In this document: positions 16,743-26,304 of the stretch, in pieces
Layout: each line of letters opens with the position of its first letter
Numbering within the stretch: the first letter of the stretch is position 1
Assembly: GCA_037190845.1 (NCBI GenBank)
Contig: JBBCJI010000007.1
Location: forward strand, 124,001 to 188,000
From: JBEBVQ01 sp037190845
GTDB taxonomy: Bacteria > Bacteroidota > Bacteroidia > Chitinophagales > Chitinophagaceae
DNA: 64,000 nt
Reading direction: 5' to 3'
The notes under the pieces: generated by a model
Databases searched by the model: none
Told to the model about the DNA's origin: nothing
What the model saw: only the letters and a program-made list of their open reading frames with translations
Position numbers and translations under genes: made by a program

Positions 16743-19367
16743 CTACTCTCCCTCAACCACACCTGCCGCTTCATTCCGCATCACTACCACACCATCAAAC
16801 ACATCTATCAATACCGGGCGGCTTTTGTCTATCTCGCCTGCAATGATCTTTTTGCTCAGCAGATTCACGATCTCTTTCTGGATCACACGTTTCAGCGGAC
16901 GGGCGCCATATTGCGGATCAAAGCCACGCTGTGACAGATAATCCAGTGCATAATCAGTAAACTGAAGATCTATCCCCTGCCCTGCAAGCTGGCCCTTCAA
17001 ATGCTCCAACTGGATGCGGATAATGTTCCGTATTTCTTTTCTCATGAGTGGGTGGAACATGATCACATCATCCACACGGTTGAGAAACTCAGGTCGCAAT
17101 GCCTGCCGGAGCAGATCCATCACCTGATGCTTGGTAGCTTCCATCACATCCTCAATGTCCTGGTCTTTCAGCTCTGCGAAATTTTCCTGGATGATATGAC
17201 TACCCATATTGGACGTCATGATGATGATCGTGTTTTTGAAATTCACCACACGCCCTTTGTTATCCGTCAGACGTCCGTCGTCCAACACCTGCAGCAACAC
17301 ATTGAATGTATCCGGGTGTGCCTTCTCGATCTCATCGAGCAATACTACTGAGTATGGTTTACGACGTACCGCTTCGGTAAGCTGTCCACCTTCTTCGTAC
17401 CCCACATATCCCGGAGGGGCGCCCACCAGACGGCTTACGCTATGTTTCTCCTGGTACTCGCTCATGTCTATGCGGGTCATCATGCTCTCATCGTCAAACA
17501 ACACCTCCGCGAGCGCCTTGGCTAACTCTGTTTTACCGACACCGGTGGTACCGAGGAAGATAAAAGAACCTATCGGGCGGCGCGGGTCCTGCAGACCGGC
17601 ACGTCCACGGCGGATCGCATCAGCAACCGCTTCAATGGCTTCATCCTGTCCGATTACTCTTTTGTGCAGCTCCTCTTCGAGGTGCAACAACTTCTCACGT
17701 TCACTCTGGAGCATCCGCTGCACCGGGATACCGGTTGCTTTGGCTACATTTTCCGCAATATCTTCTGCATCTACTTCTTCCTTCAGGAGCCGCTTATGCT
17801 GGGCATCCATCTGGTCGAGCTGTGCAGAATAAGCCACTACATTTTCTTCTTCCTGTTTGATCTTTCCATAGCGGATCTCTGCCACCTTACCGTAGTCACC
17901 TTCACGCTCTGCCTTTTCCGCTTCCAGCTTCAGGTTTTCGATGGCGCTTTTTGACTGATTGATCTTATCTACAATCTCTTTCTCTTCCAGCCATTTTGCC
18001 TTCAGCGTATCGCGCTGTACATTCAGCAGGGAAATATCCTGATTCAGTTGTTTCAGCTTATCCGGATCACTCTCCCGCTTGATTGCCTCCCGCTCGATCT
18101 CAAGCTGGCGGATGCGGCGTTCCAGTTCATCCAGTTCCTCCGGCATGGAGTTCAGCTCCAGCTTCAGCTTGGCCGCGCTCTCATCTATCAGATCAATCGC
18201 CTTATCCGGCAGAAATCTGTCTGTAATATAACGATGGGATAATTCCACCGCGGCTATGATCGCTTCATCTTTGATCCGCACCTGGTGGTGATTTTCATAC
18301 CGGTCTTTCAGACCGCGGAGAATGGAGATGGCATCTTCCGGAGAGGGTTCATCCACAAACACACGCTGAAAGCGGCGTTCAAGGGCTTTATCCTTTTCAA
18401 AATATTTCTGGTATTCGTTTAATGTCGTAGCGCCGATCGCACGCAGTTCGCCACGGGCCAAGGCAGGCTTCAGGATATTGGCGGCATCCATAGCGCCTTC
18501 CATAGCGCCCGCACCGATCAGTGTGTGAATCTCATCAATAAACAGTATGATCTCGCCATTACTTTCCGTCACTTCTTTCACAACAGCCTTCAGCCTTTCC
18601 TCAAACTCACCACGGTATTTGGCACCGGCCATCAGCGCACCCATGTCCAGGGAATAGATGATCTTACTTTTCAGATTGTCCGGTACATCACCGTTGATAA
18701 TCCGGTGCGCCAGCCCTTCAATGATCGCTGTTTTACCCACACCCGGTTCTCCGACCAGAATCGGGTTGTTCTTCGACCGACGGCTGAGGATATGCAGCGT
18801 ACGCCGGATCTCTTCATCCCGGCCGATCACAGGATCCAGCTTACCGTTGCGCGCCAGTTCATTCAGGTTTTTGGCATACCGCTGCAGCGAGTTGTACTGC
18901 TGCTCCGATGTCTGTGAGTTAACCGTACTGCCCTTACGTAATTCCTTAATCGCGGCAATCAATCCTTTTTCTGTAAGACCGGCATCTTTCAGCAACTTTC
19001 CGGTTTCGTCATTCACCTGCAGCAATGCGATCAGCATATGCTCCACAGAGACAAATTCATCGCCGAACTCTTTCAGAACTGCTCCTGATTTCAGGATCAC
19101 GTTATTTACTTCCCGCGTCACCGATTGTGCCGGATCACCCCCCTGCAACTTCGGCAAGCGGTCGATCTGCTGGTTGAGCTTATCTTCCAGGAATCCGATG
19201 TTGACATTATTCTTTTTCAGGAGGTACGAAACCGGTCCATCTTTATCGTCCAGTAATGTCTTAAGTAAATGAGCAGTTTCAATATTGGGATTCTGCGCAT
19301 TAAAGGCCAATTGCTGTGCCTGCTGCAATATTTCCTGCGCTTTGATTGTGAAGTTATTCAGGTTCAT
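16743..19367 (-). CDS. clpB: ATP-dependent chaperone ClpB
   Basis: This 874-residue AAA+ disaggregase has the full ClpB order: N domain (1-~145), first ATPase domain with Walker A GEPGVGKT, the long coiled-coil middle domain (~400-525) that separates ClpB from ClpA/ClpC, and a second ATPase domain with GTTGVGKTELAKALAE. ATG at 19367 gives the standard MNLNNFTIKAQE start; the eight residues before it are not conserved. It works with DnaK to extract proteins from aggregates in the cytoplasm. No CIRCE or other heat-shock operator was recognised in the ~270 bases upstream. Confidence 0.98.
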   Translation of the reverse strand: MNLNNFTIKAQEILQQAQQLAFNAQNPNIETAHLLKTLLDDKDGPVSYLLKKNNVNIGFLEDKLNQQIDRLPKLQGGDPAQSVTREVNNVILKSGAVLKEFGDEFVSVEHMLIALLQVNDETGKLLKDAGLTEKGLIAAIKELRKGSTVNSQTSEQQYNSLQRYAKNLNELARNGKLDPVIGRDEEIRRTLHILSRRSKNNPILVGEPGVGKTAIIEGLAHRIINGDVPDNLKSKIIYSLDMGALMAGAKYRGEFEERLKAVVKEVTESNGEIILFIDEIHTLIGAGAMEGAMDAANILKPALARGELRAIGATTLNEYQKYFEKDKALERRFQRVFVDEPSPEDAISILRGLKDRYENHHQVRIKDEAIIAAVELSHRYITDRFLPDKAIDLIDESAAKLKLELNSMPEELDELERRIRQLEIEREAIKRESDPDKLKQLNQDISLLNVQRDTLKAKWLEEKEIVDKINQSKSAIENLKLEAEKAEREGDYGKVAEIRYGKIKQEEENVVAYSAQLDQMDAQHKRLLKEEVDAEDIAENVAKATGIPVQRMLQSEREKLLHLEEELHKRVIGQDEAIEAVADAIRRGRAGLQDPRRPIGSFIFLGTTGVGKTELAKALAEVLFDDESMMTRIDMSEYQEKHSVSRLVGAPPGYVGYEEGGQLTEAVRRKPYSVVLLDEIEKAHPDTFNVLLQVLDDGRLTDNKGRVVNFKNTIIIMTSNMGSHIIQENFAELKDQDIEDVMEATKHQVMDLLRQALRPEFLNRVDDVIMFHPLMRKEIRNIIRIQLEHLKGQLAGQGIDLQFTDYALDYLSQRGFDPQYGARPLKRVIQKEIVNLLSKKIIAGEIDKSRPVLIDVFDGVVVMRNEAAGVVEGE

Positions 19368-19635
19368 AATTTTTCTTGCTTTTACAATCATACCCTTCCA
19401 TTATGCAAGAGCATTTGATTTTTGATTACAAAAGAATTGTTCCAAATAACAAACCAAAGACACAACCATGCTATTATGTCGTTCATTATCAGCGCCTATG
19501 ACAATACTTCATGGCATTTTTACTCATCCGGCAGATATTTCAGGACAGAAAATACGGTGGTGACGTAATGGCAAGAAACCCCGAATAGTAAACAATATAC
19601 TCCCGACAAAGACGTAGATGAAGATCATTCGAATT

Positions 19636-20655
19636 TTAATTCATCTTTACGATGCTTAAATAAGTACTACCGTCTGTACTGAAACTTACTTCACAACCCG
19701 AACAAAAAGCATTCGAACCTGACCTATAAAATACTTTTATTACATCACCTGCCTGAAGAGGAATCATAAAATTGCCTGTACTTCGGACAAAAGACGTTGG
19801 TAATCCTTGTGTCCCAAGATTCGAACCATCCGTGTCATCCCCCTGTAAGAAGCCGCTTCCAGGACTACTCACACCATAGTAGTATCTGACACTGGTACCG
19901 GAGGTAATCTGAATTTCAGGAAAAATCAACACCGGGCTTGTAGAAGATCCATAACTAGTTTCCACTATTGCCAAATTGACATTATACAAACCTCCCATAC
20001 CTCCAGGTATGGTGTAGGTATTATTATTAGTCCACGCCGTAGTATTATCTCCACCCACAACATTATTAAAATAGAATGTATACCGATTATGTACATAGAG
20101 TAACTTTGCTTGCGCAGTTGTACTTGTGGCAAACAATTGCAACCTGGCTCCGCCACCACTTGTTGGCGTTACCCACTGTGCATTATAATCGGTACCATCC
20201 ACTTTTTCCAAAACCTGTCCGGCAGTACCACCTGTTGGTATGCCTTGTGCGCTTGTTTCCGCGTATAACGCATATGGTACACTCAATAATTGGCTTGTTC
20301 CGGTTATGGTATAGTTCTGGCCACCATTAGGATCGGTTTCTGTTTTGATAAAATAAGGCCCGTCAGCCCAATCAATTGCAGACAGGCTACCATTCACCGC
20401 TGTTCCCCCGCCAATTTCGAGACTTACCAATCCATTGTCATTGGAAGTCGGTGTTTGTGTTTCAACATATACCGCGTTTCCGGATACATTACCCTGCAGA
20501 ATGGAAATACGCATACCTACGTTGCTATTCGAAACAAGGGCATTCGAAGCATTACGAACAACAGCCTGATAACTCATTTTTGCCGGAGCCTGAGCCATCA
20601 ACCCTGTTGCATTTAATAACACAATTGTCAACAACACATATATTCTATATACCAT
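19636..20655 (-). CDS. Secreted protein with C1q/TNF-like C-terminal region
   Basis: This 339-residue protein has a signal peptide (cleavage after GLMA). Its first ~140 mature residues (MSYQAVVRNASNALV through SVPYALYAETS) match a module frequent at the N-terminus of secreted Bacteroidota proteins. The segment GGTAGQVLEKVDGTDYNAQW is a typical linker. The last ~165 residues, with YTIPGGMGGLYNVNLAIVE and MIPLQAGDVIKVFYRSG, resemble a C1q/TNF-like jelly roll. It lies 5 nt downstream of the amber-interrupted T9SS-CTD gene in the same direction, so the two were probably an operon. No T9SS sorting domain is present on this protein. The function is unknown. Confidence 0.75.
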   Translation of the reverse strand: MVYRIYVLLTIVLLNATGLMAQAPAKMSYQAVVRNASNALVSNSNVGMRISILQGNVSGNAVYVETQTPTSNDNGLVSLEIGGGTAVNGSLSAIDWADGPYFIKTETDPNGGQNYTITGTSQLLSVPYALYAETSAQGIPTGGTAGQVLEKVDGTDYNAQWVTPTSGGGARLQLFATSTTAQAKLLYVHNRYTFYFNNVVGGDNTTAWTNNNTYTIPGGMGGLYNVNLAIVETSYGSSTSPVLIFPEIQITSGTSVRYYYGVSSPGSGFLQGDDTDGSNLGTQGLPTSFVRSTGNFMIPLQAGDVIKVFYRSGSNAFCSGCEVSFSTDGSTYLSIVKMN

Positions 20656-20660
20656 GATGT

Positions 20661-21137
20661 TTACTTTTTAATTATTCTGAATGATTTTACAGGTTGGTTT
20701 CCTGAATAAATATCTAAAGCGTAAATAGCAGCAGGATAAGCAACCAGGCTCACGGAGGTTATTTCCTGCGTAACATACTCCGTTATTAAGACCTTCCCGC
20801 TTATATCCAGCAAACGGAATTGAATTTGTTTGTGTTCCCCATTACTGATTTTAAGTTTTAATTCATCAGCAACAGGATTAGGGTAAACGGATAATTCAAT
20901 TGGCATAGAAAAATCAGAAACCGCTGTAGTAAAAATTTCATAGGCTTGCTGAACACCCTGTGACACTGTTCCACCAGAGCCATGCATAAAAATATAATTC
21001 ATCTCACCAATAGAATAGGAAACAGAGCCATTTCCCAAAATTATTCCCCCCGAAGAAAGCACGGCTTCCTAGCCAAAAACATTTCCGGAGAACGATATCA
21101 GAAAGGCTAAGACATAAATGCGCAGGTTAACATACAT
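20661..21137 (-). pseudogene. T9SS type A sorting-domain protein with an in-frame amber codon
   Basis: Reading leftward from ATG at 21137, the frame gives a clean 22-residue signal peptide (MYVNLRIYVLAFLISFSG then NVFG), then TAG at 21071-21069, then EAVLSSGGIIL and an intact mature protein of ~135 residues. Position 23 is where such proteins normally carry Gln (VFG-QEAV), so a single C-to-T change in CAG explains the stop. The C-terminal ~80 residues, from PIELSVYPNPVADEL to VKSFRIIKK, are a type A T9SS sorting domain. The remaining open frame from a GTG at 21062 lacks a signal peptide and could not be exported. A sequencing error or amber read-through are the alternatives. Confidence 0.8.
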
Positions 21138-21197
21138 ATCAAATATTCTTAGTCAAGACAAACTCCAAGGAATTTAGATTCCGATAATTTACCCATT

Positions 21198-22820
21198 TCA
21201 ATAAATATTCTTCTCCTGCATGACCCTTCTCAGCCAGCGCAATAGAAGCAATAACATAAACGTAGCGATAAGACAAAGCCCGAAGTTCATCAGGAAGAAA
21301 TTGGCTTTGTTATCAAAGCCTTCCCATAAACCGGACAATACACCCGAGAGCTTATTCCCAACGGATGTAGACAGGAACCAGCCCCCCATCATCAGTGCCG
21401 TAAGCCTTGGCGGACTTAGCTTGGACACCAGCGAAAGCCCCATCGGCGACAGGCACAACTCACCTATCGTAATGACACCGTAAGACATGATCAGCCACCA
21501 GCTCGAAGCCTTTACATCCCCGCCCTGCGCTGCCGATACTGCGCCTACCATCACCAGAGTCGAGAGACCGGTAATAAACAGACCCAATGCAATCTTGGCC
21601 GGTGTGGATGGCTCTTTCTTCTTCGTCCGAAGCCAACCGAATACGCCCACTATAATTGGTGTCAGCAGTACGACCCAGAACGGATTTACGGACTGGTATA
21701 ATTCTGTCGAGAACAATAACAATGAGCTACCGGCTTCCGGACGTTTCTCCGCCTGGAGGTTCTCAAAATAAGTACCTTCTGTGGCGGAAGGATCATACGT
21801 TACTTTTTCCGCCATGTTCAGCTTCTCTGCAACAGTGGCTACTGTAGCCGGCATTTCACGGTCTGTATAATCCTTTGCCCATACCGTCAGCGCATCTCCG
21901 TTCTGGTGAAATACCGCCCAGAATACAATCACACAGAAAAAGACAGACAGCAGCGCTCCGATCGCATTCTTGTCCTCTTTTGCACTCCTTACCCACAGCG
22001 AAATGTAAAACACAATAACCGGAATACAACCAAACAGAAACGCATCATTAGAGTCCGTACCGAAGATATTACCATGCGGATTATCTGCTCCGGTAACGCC
22101 GTTGATAAAGTAACCGATCGTACCGAATACAAAAACCGGCAGCAATACAAACGCAAATATCTTTGCAAGAGACAGATCCTCTTTTTGCGCCGGCTTCAGT
22201 ACATCCGCCGATTTGATATGCTTTGTGCCTGCAAGGAAGATAAGAATACCGACCAGCATACCAACACCTGCCGCCGCAAACGCCCAACCCCAGCCGAAAT
22301 TGATCCGCATATAAGCCGCTACGAAATTGCAGATAAAGGCGCCAATATTAATACCCATATAAAAGATATTATAGCCTGCATCTTTATTGGCTTTGTACCG
22401 GTCGTCATTATAGAGATTCCCTACGAGCGTAGATATATTAGGCTTGAAAAAGCCATTACCCAATATGATGAGCAACAGGGAAATATAAAACACGCCTTCT
22501 CCCGGCATTGCCAGACCAATATAACCGGCTGCCATCAGCAGACCTCCGACCAGGATTGCCATCCGGTAGCCCATGATACGGTCGGCCAGCAGCCCACCGA
22601 TAAACGGGGTCAGATACACCAGGCCGATGTATGTACCGTAGATATCAGATTTTTTTTGTGCAGAGAAGCCCATTCCTCCGTTGTCAATGGAGTCCAGCAT
22701 ATACAGCGAGAATATCCCCAGCATGAGATAATAGCCGAAACGCTCCCACATTTCCGTGAAAAACAAAACGTATAAACCCTTAGGATGTTTTGCTGTAGTG
22801 GCCATGTTTGTTTGATTCAT
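21198..22820 (-). CDS. POT-family proton-dependent oligopeptide transporter
   Basis: This 540-residue protein is an MFS transporter of the POT/PTR family with ~12-14 membrane spans. Family signatures visible are FFTEMWERFGYY in the first helix (the ExxER proton-coupling motif), the KPNISTLVGNLY segment, and GVITIGELCLSPMGLSLVSKLSPP in the second half. It imports di- and tripeptides with protons across the inner membrane. ATG at 22820 or 22805 may start it; the core begins at HPKGLYVL. The gene is divergent from purD. Confidence 0.96.
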   Translation of the reverse strand: MNQTNMATTAKHPKGLYVLFFTEMWERFGYYLMLGIFSLYMLDSIDNGGMGFSAQKKSDIYGTYIGLVYLTPFIGGLLADRIMGYRMAILVGGLLMAAGYIGLAMPGEGVFYISLLLIILGNGFFKPNISTLVGNLYNDDRYKANKDAGYNIFYMGINIGAFICNFVAAYMRINFGWGWAFAAAGVGMLVGILIFLAGTKHIKSADVLKPAQKEDLSLAKIFAFVLLPVFVFGTIGYFINGVTGADNPHGNIFGTDSNDAFLFGCIPVIVFYISLWVRSAKEDKNAIGALLSVFFCVIVFWAVFHQNGDALTVWAKDYTDREMPATVATVAEKLNMAEKVTYDPSATEGTYFENLQAEKRPEAGSSLLLFSTELYQSVNPFWVVLLTPIIVGVFGWLRTKKKEPSTPAKIALGLFITGLSTLVMVGAVSAAQGGDVKASSWWLIMSYGVITIGELCLSPMGLSLVSKLSPPRLTALMMGGWFLSTSVGNKLSGVLSGLWEGFDNKANFFLMNFGLCLIATFMLLLLLRWLRRVMQEKNIY

Positions 22821-22926
22821 AAGCAGATTTTTTCTGAAAGAATGGCTTTGTTGAATATTTTTGCGGCCTGAATATAGATAAATTATACGTACGCAGTTAA
22901 TTCCGGATACAATTTAATTTCGCATT

Positions 22927-24216
22927 ATGTCTTATAATATACTCCTCCTCGGCGGCGGTGGCCGGGAATCGGCGCTCGCATGGAAAATCAGCCAAAGTCC
23001 CCTGTGCAAACAACTATTCATTGCTCCGGGCAATGGGGGAACAGATGCTCACGGCACAAACATACCTGTTAGCGTTACCGATTTTGCTGCCATCAGGGAG
23101 ATTTGTGTCAACCGGCAGATAGACATCCTGATCCCCGGGCCGGAAGACCCGCTGGTTGCCGGTATCTATGATTTTGTCAAAAAGGATGAAGCCCTGAAAC
23201 ATATCATTGTCGCCGGCCCTTCGAAAGACGGTGCACAGCTCGAAGGCAGCAAAGCTTTCTCCAAAAAATTCATGCAACGTCACAACATCCCCACAGCAGC
23301 GTACCGGGAATTTGATGAGCACAGCTTCGAAGAAGGGCTGAATTATCTGAAGAGCCTGCCGCTGCCAATCGTTTTAAAGGCCGACGGACTTGCCGCCGGC
23401 AAAGGTGTGGTCATTGCGCAGCACCTGGATGAAGCCATACAATCATTTACGGCTATGATCCGGGAATCGGTATTTGGCGATGCAGGCAAAAAGGTAGTAG
23501 TGGAACAATTCCTCGACGGCATTGAATTATCAGTGTTTGTACTCACCGACGGCACACATTATGTACGACTGCCGGAAGCCAAAGACTACAAGCGTATCGG
23601 CGAAGGCGATACCGGCCCAAATACCGGCGGGATGGGCGCAGTTTCTCCCGTTCCGTTTGCAGATGAGGCATTTATGCAAAAGATCACAGACCGGATTATT
23701 GATCCTACCATTGCAGGCTTGAAGCAGGAAAACATCATTTACCAGGGGTTCATCTTCTTCGGATTGATCAGGGTGGGCGACGATCCTTATGTGATCGAAT
23801 ACAACTGCCGCATGGGCGACCCGGAAACCGAAGTCGTAATGCCACGCCTGGAAAATGACCTCGTTGAGCTGATCGTGATGATGCACCAGGGCCGGCTGGA
23901 CGAAGCGACGGTAATCCATAATCCGCAGACAGCCTGTGCGGTCATGCTGGTGTCGGAAGGCTACCCCGGTTCTTATCCGAAAGGACGGGCCATCACTGGT
24001 ACGGACCAGGTAACAGACAGTCTGGTATTCCATGCCGGTACAACGCGCAAAGAACAGGAACTGGTGACAAGCGGCGGCCGGGTGATTGCGGTTACTTCTT
24101 TGGGAACAACGCCTGATCATGCACTGGCATTAAGCTACCGGAATGCTGCCAGAATAGTGTATGACGGTCGCTATTACCGGCGTGATATCGGGCATGAGTT
24201 CGTGAGTGATAAATAA
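22927..24216 (+). CDS. purD: Phosphoribosylamine-glycine ligase
   Basis: This 429-residue ATP-grasp enzyme makes glycinamide ribonucleotide from phosphoribosylamine, glycine and ATP in purine synthesis. The start MSYNILLLGGGGRESALAWK is the typical PurD N-terminal Rossmann-like motif. ATP-grasp landmarks are LKADGLAAGKGVVIA, the GDTGPNTGGMGAVSPVPF loop and EYNCRMGDPETE with metal-binding residues. Length fits the family. It is transcribed alone; a TATTTTTG element (22856-22863) upstream may be its -7 box. Confidence 0.98.
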   Translation: MSYNILLLGGGGRESALAWKISQSPLCKQLFIAPGNGGTDAHGTNIPVSVTDFAAIREICVNRQIDILIPGPEDPLVAGIYDFVKKDEALKHIIVAGPSKDGAQLEGSKAFSKKFMQRHNIPTAAYREFDEHSFEEGLNYLKSLPLPIVLKADGLAAGKGVVIAQHLDEAIQSFTAMIRESVFGDAGKKVVVEQFLDGIELSVFVLTDGTHYVRLPEAKDYKRIGEGDTGPNTGGMGAVSPVPFADEAFMQKITDRIIDPTIAGLKQENIIYQGFIFFGLIRVGDDPYVIEYNCRMGDPETEVVMPRLENDLVELIVMMHQGRLDEATVIHNPQTACAVMLVSEGYPGSYPKGRAITGTDQVTDSLVFHAGTTRKEQELVTSGGRVIAVTSLGTTPDHALALSYRNAARIVYDGRYYRRDIGHEFVSDK

Positions 24217-24343
24217 ATCTGAATATTTTTCCTGGTAGTTCGCCTGGTATCTTTCTGACCAGAGCCGCTGTTTTTGTCTCTGCCGCACATTTTCTTTTTT
24301 TTAACAGAGTGTTTATCTTGTCCCTGTCAAAAACATTTACAAC

Positions 24344-25156
24344 ATGAAATATAATATGCACGTGAAGATATGGATATCCGTCATCGGAATGGCGTTGCTG
24401 ATACCCACCGTTTCCCGGGCGCAGTTCTTTTTCCGGATCCCCAAATGGATGACACGTTACGAAATCGGCTACTCGTACCCTATGGCATGGGCGGATTACA
24501 GCAGGACAGACCAGTTTACCAACCCCTTCACCGGGCAGGTGCAAACAAGCAATTACAATACCCGTACATCGTCAAAATTCAGCTTCGGCGCCAGTATCGG
24601 CACTTATATCCCGGTTGCACGACTCGGCAGCAAAAGTATGTTTGCCATCAGTATCACCATGACGGAAGCGATGTATTCATGGGACTATCCGGTCAGTTCA
24701 TTCAACGGTTTTGACGAGGATGGGAGTGTGATCTACTCTTCCGATTTCGGTTTTTCCGGTATGACCATGCAGTTGGGGTTGCCCGTGGGCGCTGACTTCA
24801 AATTCGGCTGTGATGCATTATCCGACAAAGCGATGCGTTTTTGCGGTACGATCGGCGCTGGCGTTTTTCCTTCGGGGTCGCTGACTGCCGATTTCGACAA
24901 TGCCGGCTTCGGCTATGGAGTTACGCCGTTCGTAAAGCTTGAGGCCGGCGTCATGGCAGGCATCTGTATGAAACTCCGGATCATGGCCACGATAGGAAAT
25001 ATGCCCTTTTATGATGGCAACAACAGCCTGACCGGGTGGGAAAATGCCCAGACCCAGTCATCTCTCATCGGCAAACAAAGCGTAACTGCATCGCTGATCT
25101 TCATGCCCTTCTCCTGGGCCTGGAAAAAGACCGGATGGTGGAATAAAGGATGGTAA
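24344..25156 (+). CDS. Uncharacterised exported protein, probable outer-membrane barrel
   Basis: This 270-residue protein has an N-terminal hydrophobic signal ending in TVSRA, with cleavage before QFFF. The mature part is rich in Gly, Phe and Tyr in alternating patterns (EIGYSYPMAWADYSRT, KFSFGASIGTYIPVAR) and ends in FSWAWKKTGWWNKGW, which fits a small beta-barrel. No family could be named. A TTATCTTG element ~27 nt upstream is a weak promoter candidate. It precedes an unrelated lipoprotein gene with a separate promoter-like element. Confidence 0.7.
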   Translation: MKYNMHVKIWISVIGMALLIPTVSRAQFFFRIPKWMTRYEIGYSYPMAWADYSRTDQFTNPFTGQVQTSNYNTRTSSKFSFGASIGTYIPVARLGSKSMFAISITMTEAMYSWDYPVSSFNGFDEDGSVIYSSDFGFSGMTMQLGLPVGADFKFGCDALSDKAMRFCGTIGAGVFPSGSLTADFDNAGFGYGVTPFVKLEAGVMAGICMKLRIMATIGNMPFYDGNNSLTGWENAQTQSSLIGKQSVTASLIFMPFSWAWKKTGWWNKGW

Positions 25157-25221
25157 ACCGGGTTGCTACGGTATATCCCTCGTTGGGATATATGAATGTT
25201 TCTGCTGAACGAATAAAACCA

Positions 25222-25229
25222 TATCTTTG
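25222..25229 (+). promoter_or_regulatory. Candidate Bacteroidota -7 box
   Basis: TATCTTTG matches the TAnnTTTG -7 consensus of the Bacteroidota housekeeping sigma factor. It lies 21 nt before the preferred lipoprotein start. The -33 partner is poor. Confidence 0.45.
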
Positions 25230-25250
25230 AAAGGAATAAAAATGTATACG

Positions 25251-26030
25251 ATGAACAAACAACTTCTTCATTTCCTATCAGTTATCGGTCTGACAATTAC
25301 ACTCTTCGCTTGTAAAAAAGAAGATAGTAATTCTCCTGGCAATAATAATAACGCCAATACAGACAAATCTGAATTTATTATCAATGGCATTGCTGATGTT
25401 ACCTTCACGGAAGGTATAGGTGCACTGGGGCTGGAGATACAACATGTATCAGGCTCCCAGAAAACGGTCAATCTTTCTATGAGTACGCTGCCTGCCGGAG
25501 TATCTGCCTCATTTTCATCCCCAAGCGGTACACCCACGTTCGGATCGGCGGTTGTTTTCAATACCACCGGGGAATCTGACGGCGTACATACGGCAACCTT
25601 ACATGCGACAAACGGTAGTACGTCAAAGGATTATGAGTTTAAACTCCACCTGCCCAAGGCAGATGACTGTACCGGGGAAGTTACCAGCCCATACAGATAT
25701 AGTGGTACTGAGCCTTGTGGAATGCCAGGCAAACATTTTACTGTATATATCTATCCTGATCCCGAGCACTTCAACAGGGTTGTTTTTCAGGTAGACCAAC
25801 GGGAATGGGCAGACGATCCCGAGGCCAGAGCATATTCTTTCTATGGCGACCTGAATTGCTTTGGGGCGAAAATCATCATTCCCGCACAAACCACTTCAGA
25901 CGGGGTGGAAATAGTTGACGGGATCGGCTCCTTCAGGCGTGCCGACTGGCCCAAAATACAAGTTGAGTATACAACAAAAGATGAATCGGGTAATCTCAGT
26001 TCATGTGTACTGAACATACCTGGTTATTAA
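25251..26030 (+). CDS. Uncharacterised lipoprotein
   Basis: This ~259-residue protein begins with a lipoprotein signal (MNKQLLHFLSVIGLTITLFA, then Cys21 followed by KKED). A Ser/Asn-rich linker follows, then two beta-rich regions: an Ig/cadherin-like segment (~35-135, with VTFTEGIGALGLEIQHV and HTATLHATNGST) and a C-terminal region with four cysteines. ATG at 25251 is preferred over ATG at 25242, because a TATCTTTG box at 25222-25229 would place transcription start at about 25236. The function is unknown. Confidence 0.75.
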   Translation: MNKQLLHFLSVIGLTITLFACKKEDSNSPGNNNNANTDKSEFIINGIADVTFTEGIGALGLEIQHVSGSQKTVNLSMSTLPAGVSASFSSPSGTPTFGSAVVFNTTGESDGVHTATLHATNGSTSKDYEFKLHLPKADDCTGEVTSPYRYSGTEPCGMPGKHFTVYIYPDPEHFNRVVFQVDQREWADDPEARAYSFYGDLNCFGAKIIIPAQTTSDGVEIVDGIGSFRRADWPKIQVEYTTKDESGNLSSCVLNIPGY

Positions 26031-26100
26031 TAGTCATTATCCTGATTACGGACAAACAGTTCTATAATAATACCGGACAAGGCAGGTACTTTCGAAAAAG

Positions 26101-26141
26101 TAAAACAGGGTGTATCCAATAAACCGATACACCCTGTTTTA
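26101..26141. terminator. Perfect 16-bp hairpin, bidirectional terminator
   Basis: The arms TAAAACAGGGTGTATC (26101-26116) and its exact complement at 26126-26141 enclose a 9-nt loop. The A-run on the left and T-run on the right give U-tracts in both directions. It lies 71 nt after the lipoprotein stop. Confidence 0.9.
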
Positions 26142-26304
26142 TTGGGGATCAACGCAGGCAGAAACATGCTTTCCCGTTTATAACTTATATCGCCAGCCTT
26201 TCAATTTGCTTTTCATACTTCTTTTCATGGCACGAACTTCTTGTCATAAATCAATGCCCAGGAAGGATTATCGGGTCAACTTTGCATCAGAAAACAACGC
26301 TATC

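Noticed and set aside
26110..26304. N-terminal extension of the MhqO-like protein
   Set aside because: The extension would begin within a perfect terminator hairpin and has no homology; ATG 26305 matches the family start.
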